Shown in pieces: positions 59,757 to 64,000 of a stretch of DNA of 64,000 nucleotides. The stretch is from Alterisphingorhabdus sp038748365. Its GTDB lineage: Bacteria > Pseudomonadota > Alphaproteobacteria > Sphingomonadales > Sphingomonadaceae. A model generated the notes under the pieces. That model was not told where the DNA came from, ran no database searches, and was given only the letters and a program-made list of their open reading frames with translations. The stretch covers positions 298,241 to 362,240 of the forward strand of contig JBCDIZ010000003.1 of the NCBI GenBank assembly GCA_038748365.1, written 5' to 3'. The position numbers and the translations under genes were made by a program. The number at the start of each line of letters is the position of its first letter. Position 1 is the stretch's first letter.

Positions 59757-60449
59757 CTAGTCATTGATGGTGAAATTCACAGTGAGCGCTATCCATTGCT
59801 CATTCGCTTCGCCATCGCGCGTACCCGGAATAAAGCGCCAGCGGCGCAGCGCCTGACGCTCTGTCGCGCGCCAAAAGGCGGCGTCAGTCGCAGCAAGCTG
59901 TTTCACCGCCTTCACCCGGCCATCTACACCAACCAGCACATTGATCCGCACCCGGCCTTCTTCGCCACTGCGCAATTTCTGCGTTGGATAGGCTGGCTGG
60001 AAGAAGCGAGCATAGCGCGGGTCGCGTTTCGGAGTGATAATGACTGGCGGGGGAACGCGCGCACCACTTTCTGTGCCACCTCCATTCTCCGGTCCAATAG
60101 TGGTGATCGGCCCTGCATCGCCAAAACTCGGTGGCGTTATATCGAAATCGGTGAGCGGCGGTACCGTCGGTGCTGCATTATTGGGTACCGGCAATGGCGG
60201 CACCGGTGTCGTGATGTTCGTGGTTGGCTTTTCCGGCTTCTCGACAGGGTCAACCGGCTCAGGCGGTGGGGTAACGGGGATATTCCTTGTGGGGATGCCG
60301 CCATCGATGAAAGGATCTTCAGTCACAACCGCAATCGGCACCAGAACCAGCGCCGCAATGATGCTGCCCTGCAAGGCTGCGACCATGATCGCGCTCTTGA
60401 TGCGATCACCGTTGCTCGCCCCGAAACCAGGTTGATCGGCATAACTCAT
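59757..60449 (-). CDS. TonB-family energy transducer
   Basis: A 230-residue TonB: N-terminal helix (IKSAIMVAALQGSIIAALVLV), a Pro-rich periplasmic spacer (VTPPPEPVDPVEKPEKPTTN), and the C-terminal domain RYARFFQPAYPTQKLRSGEEGRVRINVLVGVDGRVKAV with the YP motif. It couples the proton gradient to outer-membrane TonB-dependent receptors, though none nor ExbB/D lies here. It is monocistronic with an AT-rich upstream region (60450-60575). Confidence 0.9.
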   Translation of the reverse strand: MSYADQPGFGASNGDRIKSAIMVAALQGSIIAALVLVPIAVVTEDPFIDGGIPTRNIPVTPPPEPVDPVEKPEKPTTNITTPVPPLPVPNNAAPTVPPLTDFDITPPSFGDAGPITTIGPENGGGTESGARVPPPVIITPKRDPRYARFFQPAYPTQKLRSGEEGRVRINVLVGVDGRVKAVKQLAATDAAFWRATERQALRRWRFIPGTRDGEANEQWIALTVNFTIND

Positions 60450-60575
60450 ATTACTCTCCCAAGCGTGTTTTGTGGGTGCACGGTTTTCCGTATCACCGCA
60501 TATTATGCTGGGAGAATATCCAAAAAGTCAAGATTCCGTAGCGGAAACTTACCTTTCTACTGGCAAACTGGTGGA

Positions 60576-61913
60576 TTATTGCGCCGCACGCTCCAGTCTG
60601 CGCAAAGCAACATCGCGGCCCAATATCGGCACCATCTCAGCCATATCTGGGCCGTGATTCTGACCGGTCAGTGCTTGGCGCAGCGGCATAAACAGTGCCT
60701 TGCCCTTGCGGCCGGTTGTTTCTTTGAGCGCACCGGTAAGCGCACCCCAGACCGCAGCGGACCAGTCCAGCCCGGACAGCGTCTCATGCGCAGTTTTGAG
60801 ATAAGCGCGGGTTTCTTCATCAAAATCGGGCAGCTCAACCGGCCCTTCTACGATCGCCCACCAATCGGCCACCTCACCCAGATGCGCGACATTGGGGCGG
60901 ATGGTATGCCAGGCGGCATCATCCATTGCTTTGGGCAGACGGTGCGCCACCGCTTCATAGTCCAGGCCGTGGACTATCTGTGTGTTGAGCCGCGCCAGAT
61001 CTTCGGGATCAAATTTGGCGGGCGCCCGGCCAAAGCGGCCGAAATCCATTGTCTCGACCAAATGGCTTATATCTGGCTCAGCAATGACCGGATCGCTTGT
61101 GCCCAGCCGCGCAAGCAGCGCCAGCGCAGCTTGCGGCTCGATATGCTGCTCGCGAAAATCGCTGACACCCATCGAGCCGAGCCGCTTGGAAAGCTTGCCC
61201 TCCTTGCCCATCAGCAGCGCGCTATGGGCAAAGGTGGGAATATCAGCGCCAAGCGCCTCAAACATCTGGATCTGTGCCGCGGTATTGGCGACATGGTCCT
61301 CGCCGCGCACCACATGGGTGATGCTATGGTCGGCATCATCAATTGTGGAGGGCAGCATATAAAGCCAGCTACCATCGGCGCGGCGGATCACCGGATCAGA
61401 CAAGGCGGGAGGATCAAATTTCTGCGGCCCGCGTACCAGATCATCCCAGATAATTGGGGCATCATGATCGAGTTTGAAGCGCCAATGCGGCGTGCGTCCC
61501 TCCGTCTCATAAGCCGCGATCTGCTCCGCCGTCAGCTCCAGCGCGCCGCGATCATAAACCGGCGCCAGCCCACGCGAGCGCAGCACCTTGCGCTTCAGGT
61601 CCAGCTCCTGTGCTGTTTCATAACAGGCATAAACCCGGCCATCGGCTTTGAGTTTTGCAAACGCCGCCTCATAAGCCTCGAACCGCTCCGATTGGCGGAA
61701 GCTGCTGTCCCAATCGAGCCCCAGCCACTGCATATCGCGCTGAATGCCCGTGACATATTCCTCTTTGGAGCGTTCCTTATCGGTATCATCGATGCGCAGC
61801 ACAAAATGCCCGCCGGTCTTGCGCGCCCACATCCAGTTATGCAGCGCAGTGCGAATATTGCCGATATGCAAATGGCCGGTCGGCGACGGCGCGAAACGGG
61901 TTTTGGTGGTCAT
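60576..61913 (-). CDS. gltX: Glutamate--tRNA ligase
   Basis: A 445-residue class I synthetase. HIGH motif: APSPTGHLHIGNIRTALHN. KMSKS motif: GKLSKRLGSMGV. Also VLRIDDTDKERSKEEYVTGIQRD and YMLPSTIDDADHSITHVVRGEDHVANT. The C-terminal anticodon domain is short. Alphaproteobacteria often have two GltX copies; this may be the one charging tRNA-Gln as well. Starts four bases after the nadE stop (61913/61917), so the two are probably co-transcribed. Confidence 0.95.
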   Translation of the reverse strand: MTTKTRFAPSPTGHLHIGNIRTALHNWMWARKTGGHFVLRIDDTDKERSKEEYVTGIQRDMQWLGLDWDSSFRQSERFEAYEAAFAKLKADGRVYACYETAQELDLKRKVLRSRGLAPVYDRGALELTAEQIAAYETEGRTPHWRFKLDHDAPIIWDDLVRGPQKFDPPALSDPVIRRADGSWLYMLPSTIDDADHSITHVVRGEDHVANTAAQIQMFEALGADIPTFAHSALLMGKEGKLSKRLGSMGVSDFREQHIEPQAALALLARLGTSDPVIAEPDISHLVETMDFGRFGRAPAKFDPEDLARLNTQIVHGLDYEAVAHRLPKAMDDAAWHTIRPNVAHLGEVADWWAIVEGPVELPDFDEETRAYLKTAHETLSGLDWSAAVWGALTGALKETTGRKGKALFMPLRQALTGQNHGPDMAEMVPILGRDVALRRLERAAQ

Positions 61914-61916
61914 GTC

Positions 61917-63605
61917 TCAAACAGTTCTGAAAGCATTGGTAATAGGGTAACGCCGGTCGCGGCCAAAATTGCGGCTGCCGAGTTTTACGCCCGGCGGCGA
62001 CTGGCGGCGTTTATACTCGGCGATGTAGAGCAGGCGCTCGATGCGGATCACGGTGTCGCGATCAAAGCCCTGTTCCACCAGATCATCAACCGACTGTTCC
62101 TTCTCGATTAGGCCATTCAGCAGCGGGTCGAGTATTTCATAGGGCGGCAGGCTGTCCGAATCCTTCTGATCAGGGCGCAGTTCTGCGCTGGGTGGTTTTG
62201 TCACCACATTGTCGGGCATCACCGGGCCATCGGGGCCGAGGCCAAGTGAGGGCTTATTGTGATTACGCCAGCGCGACAGGGCGAACACCGTAAGCTTATA
62301 GGCGTCTTTCAGCACCGAATAGCCACCCGCCATATCGCCATAGATGGTGGCATAGCCGACGCTCATCTCGCTCTTATTGCCGGTGGTCAGCAGCATATGG
62401 CCGAATTTGTTGGAGAGCGCCATCAGCGTCACGCCGCGGATGCGCGACTGGATATTCTCCTCGGTGATATCGACCGTCTCATCGGCGAAACTGTCCTCCA
62501 GCATCGCGTCAAAGCCCTCGACCGCCGGGTTGATCGCGATGGTGTCGAGCCGGGTGCCGAGCATCTTGGCACAGGCTTCGGCATCGTCGAGGCTTTCCTG
62601 GCTGGTATAGCGGCTCGGCATCATTACGCACCACACCCGGTCCGCACCGAGAGCATCAACCGCCACTGCTGCCGAGAGCGCGCTGTCTATCCCGCCCGAC
62701 AGGCCGAGCACAACGCCGGGAAAGCCGTTACGATTCACATAGTCGCGCAAGCCAACAATCATTGCGTTATAGATATCCGCTGGATGCTGATCCCATGACG
62801 CCAGCGTCTCCGGCCCGGAACAATTGGCGCAGGTCCAGCCGCTGTCGGTGCGCTCCCAGATGGTGGTGCGAATATGCTCTTCCCAATCCGGCAGGCGGTG
62901 CACCGTCTCGCCATCCGCATTGAGCACAAAGGAGCAGCCATCAAACACCAGTTCATCCTGCCCGCCGACACGGTTGAGGAAAATCAGCGGCAGGTCGGTT
63001 TCCTTGACGCGGCTGCGGAACACCTCGACCTCGCGATGCTCTTCCTTGGCGATTTCATAGGGGCTGCCATTGACCGAGATCAGCAATTCCGCGCCCTGAT
63101 CGGCGAGATGGCGTGGCACTTTGGGCAGCCAGCCATCCTCGCAGATCGGCAGGCCGAGCTTGACCCCGCGAAACTCGACCGGGCGCGGCAAAGGCCCCTG
63201 TTTGAACAGCCGTAGCTCATCAAAAGTGCCGTAATTGGGAAGTTCATGCTTGAGCCGTACATCGACTATTTTACCACCATCAAGGATCGCGACACCATTG
63301 TGCAATTTATCGCCATCCATAAACACGCTGCCGACCAGCATCGCCGGGCCACCATCCGCGGTGGCCGCCGCCAGCCGGTCCAGCTCTTCCGCCGCGCGGT
63401 GGATCAACGCCGGTTTGAGCACCAGATCCTCGGGCGGATAGCCGATCAGCTGCAGTTCGGGATAGATGATCAGGTCGGGCTGAGCATCAGCGGGTGCATC
63501 GCGCATCGCTTCGGCGCGCACCGCCAGCATGGCATCGGCATTTTCGCCCAGCGCGCCCATTTTCTGGTTGAGCTGGGCCATGGTGATAATCAGGCGATCA
63601 GTCAT
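61917..63605 (-). CDS. nadE: Glutamine-dependent NAD+ synthetase
   Basis: A 562-residue fusion. The N-terminal nitrilase-type glutaminase domain has the Glu-Lys-Cys triad in LIIYPELQLIGYPPEDL, LKHELPNYGTFDELRLF and LGLPICEDGWLP. The C-terminal synthetase has the PP-loop GVVLGLSGGIDSALSAAV, plus TTGNKSEMSVGYATIYGDMAGGY. It turns nicotinate adenine dinucleotide into NAD+ with ammonia from glutamine. Followed closely by gltX. Confidence 0.96.
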   Translation of the reverse strand: MTDRLIITMAQLNQKMGALGENADAMLAVRAEAMRDAPADAQPDLIIYPELQLIGYPPEDLVLKPALIHRAAEELDRLAAATADGGPAMLVGSVFMDGDKLHNGVAILDGGKIVDVRLKHELPNYGTFDELRLFKQGPLPRPVEFRGVKLGLPICEDGWLPKVPRHLADQGAELLISVNGSPYEIAKEEHREVEVFRSRVKETDLPLIFLNRVGGQDELVFDGCSFVLNADGETVHRLPDWEEHIRTTIWERTDSGWTCANCSGPETLASWDQHPADIYNAMIVGLRDYVNRNGFPGVVLGLSGGIDSALSAAVAVDALGADRVWCVMMPSRYTSQESLDDAEACAKMLGTRLDTIAINPAVEGFDAMLEDSFADETVDITEENIQSRIRGVTLMALSNKFGHMLLTTGNKSEMSVGYATIYGDMAGGYSVLKDAYKLTVFALSRWRNHNKPSLGLGPDGPVMPDNVVTKPPSAELRPDQKDSDSLPPYEILDPLLNGLIEKEQSVDDLVEQGFDRDTVIRIERLLYIAEYKRRQSPPGVKLGSRNFGRDRRYPITNAFRTV

Positions 63606-63646
63606 GCCCGCCTGATAGAAAGCTGCGCCGCTGGCGGCAATGCTTT

Positions 63647-64000
63647 TCAGCCAAAGGCGAGCAAGCCCAATATCCGCCCGGGCAGAAAGGCGAATAATCC
63701 GGCCAGCACCAGGCCGATAAACACGCCCTGCATCGACCCTTGATGACCGCGCACATCGCCATTGCGGATGCGCCAGATCGAGAGCGGCACCGAAATGATC
63801 ACCACGATCGAGAAGATATGGATAAAGCTATAGCCACTGCCGCCAAAACCAGCACCCGGGCGACCAATAAACAGGCTGATAATCGCGGTGCTGAACATCA
63901 GCGCCGTCCAGATGCGCCCCAGCATTTTATGCAGTGCATCGCCCTTTTGCCGCACCAGCAGATAGATACCTAAAGGCAGGGCAGGAATGACCGTGGCCAG
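63647..64000 (-). CDS. DUF2306-type membrane protein (5' end outside window)
   Basis: The frame is open through the right edge of the window, reading VIPALPLGIYLLVRQKGDALHK then MLGRIWTALMFSTAIISLFI; 118 residues are visible with at least three membrane helices. The KGD-A-LHKMLGRIW phrase and FSIVVIISVPLSIWRIRNGDVRGHQGSMQGVFIGLVLAGLFAFLPGR match the DUF2306 family of small membrane proteins of unknown role. The stop at 63647 is 41 bases before nadE, the same direction. Confidence 0.8.
   Translation of the reverse strand: MATVIPALPLGIYLLVRQKGDALHKMLGRIWTALMFSTAIISLFIGRPGAGFGGSGYSFIHIFSIVVIISVPLSIWRIRNGDVRGHQGSMQGVFIGLVLAGLFAFLPGRILGLLAFG

Noticed and set aside
59796..62111. A 771-codon plus-strand open frame across tonB and gltX
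   Set aside because: It lies antisense to two well-supported genes, has an odd, Cys/Arg/His-rich composition and no family pattern; GC-rich antisense frames are often open by codon bias.

Overview
The window is a contiguous chromosomal piece of an alphaproteobacterium, most likely a marine or aquatic member of the Sphingomonadales (Sphingopyxis, Sphingorhabdus or Parasphingorhabdus-like). The pointers are a UrcA-family protein, a long SUF operon led by a SufR-type Rrf2 regulator, the EipA/DUF1134 and EI24 proteins, tightly packed ATGA-overlapping operons, and dispersed GC-rich palindromic repeats of a kind common in sphingomonads. No species can be named from this sequence alone.

Layout. 1-2.6 kb: end of a UrcA gene, a tiny ORF and a LytS/LytTR two-component pair. 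2.8-10.3 kb: an orphan gene, acyl-CoA ligase, gamma-glutamyltransferase, PyrD and a DUF885 lipoprotein. 10.4-19.1 kb: a terminator and possible sRNA, an AraC regulator, then the SUF iron-sulfur assembly operon (sufR-sufB-[DUF559 cassette]-sufC-orf-sufD-orf-sufS-sufT-orf-sufA-SRPBCC). 19.1-25.1 kb: a lipoprotein, EI24 protein, adenosine kinase, flippase, GpsA and TsaD. 25.1-31.5 kb: hemC-hemD with a Mic60-like gene, glucokinase, anaerobic hemN, OmpW and a GFA protein. 31.5-40.7 kb: a complete cbb3 oxidase locus (ccoNOQP-ccoGHIS) with an FNR-type regulator upstream and FNR-like boxes ahead of ccoN and between hemN and ompW; together these form a microaerobic respiration and heme module. 40.9-48.5 kb: DUF4136 lipoprotein, GltS, a three-part RND efflux operon and tRNA-Ser(GCU). 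48.6-52.8 kb: an esterase lipoprotein, EipA-like protein and an aromatic aminotransferase. 52.8-54.5 kb: an AT-richer two-gene insert, TcmP plus DUF5131. 54.5-64 kb: a hydrolase, the riboflavin genes ribD-ribE-ribB-ribH, TonB, GltX, NadE and a partial DUF2306 gene.

Most of the window is core metabolism. The parts that stand out are (i) the TcmP/DUF5131 pair, a module of unknown function with methyltransferase-like and radical-SAM-like signatures in the one clearly accessory segment; (ii) a DUF559 endonuclease-like gene bounded by inverted copies of a hairpin repeat and inserted between sufB and sufC; (iii) a RibB protein carrying an N-terminal helix-turn-helix and a zinc-less GTP cyclohydrolase II-like tail, with repeated ATCACA motifs just upstream of its gene; and (iv) several tiny uncharacterised proteins embedded in the suf and cco operons.
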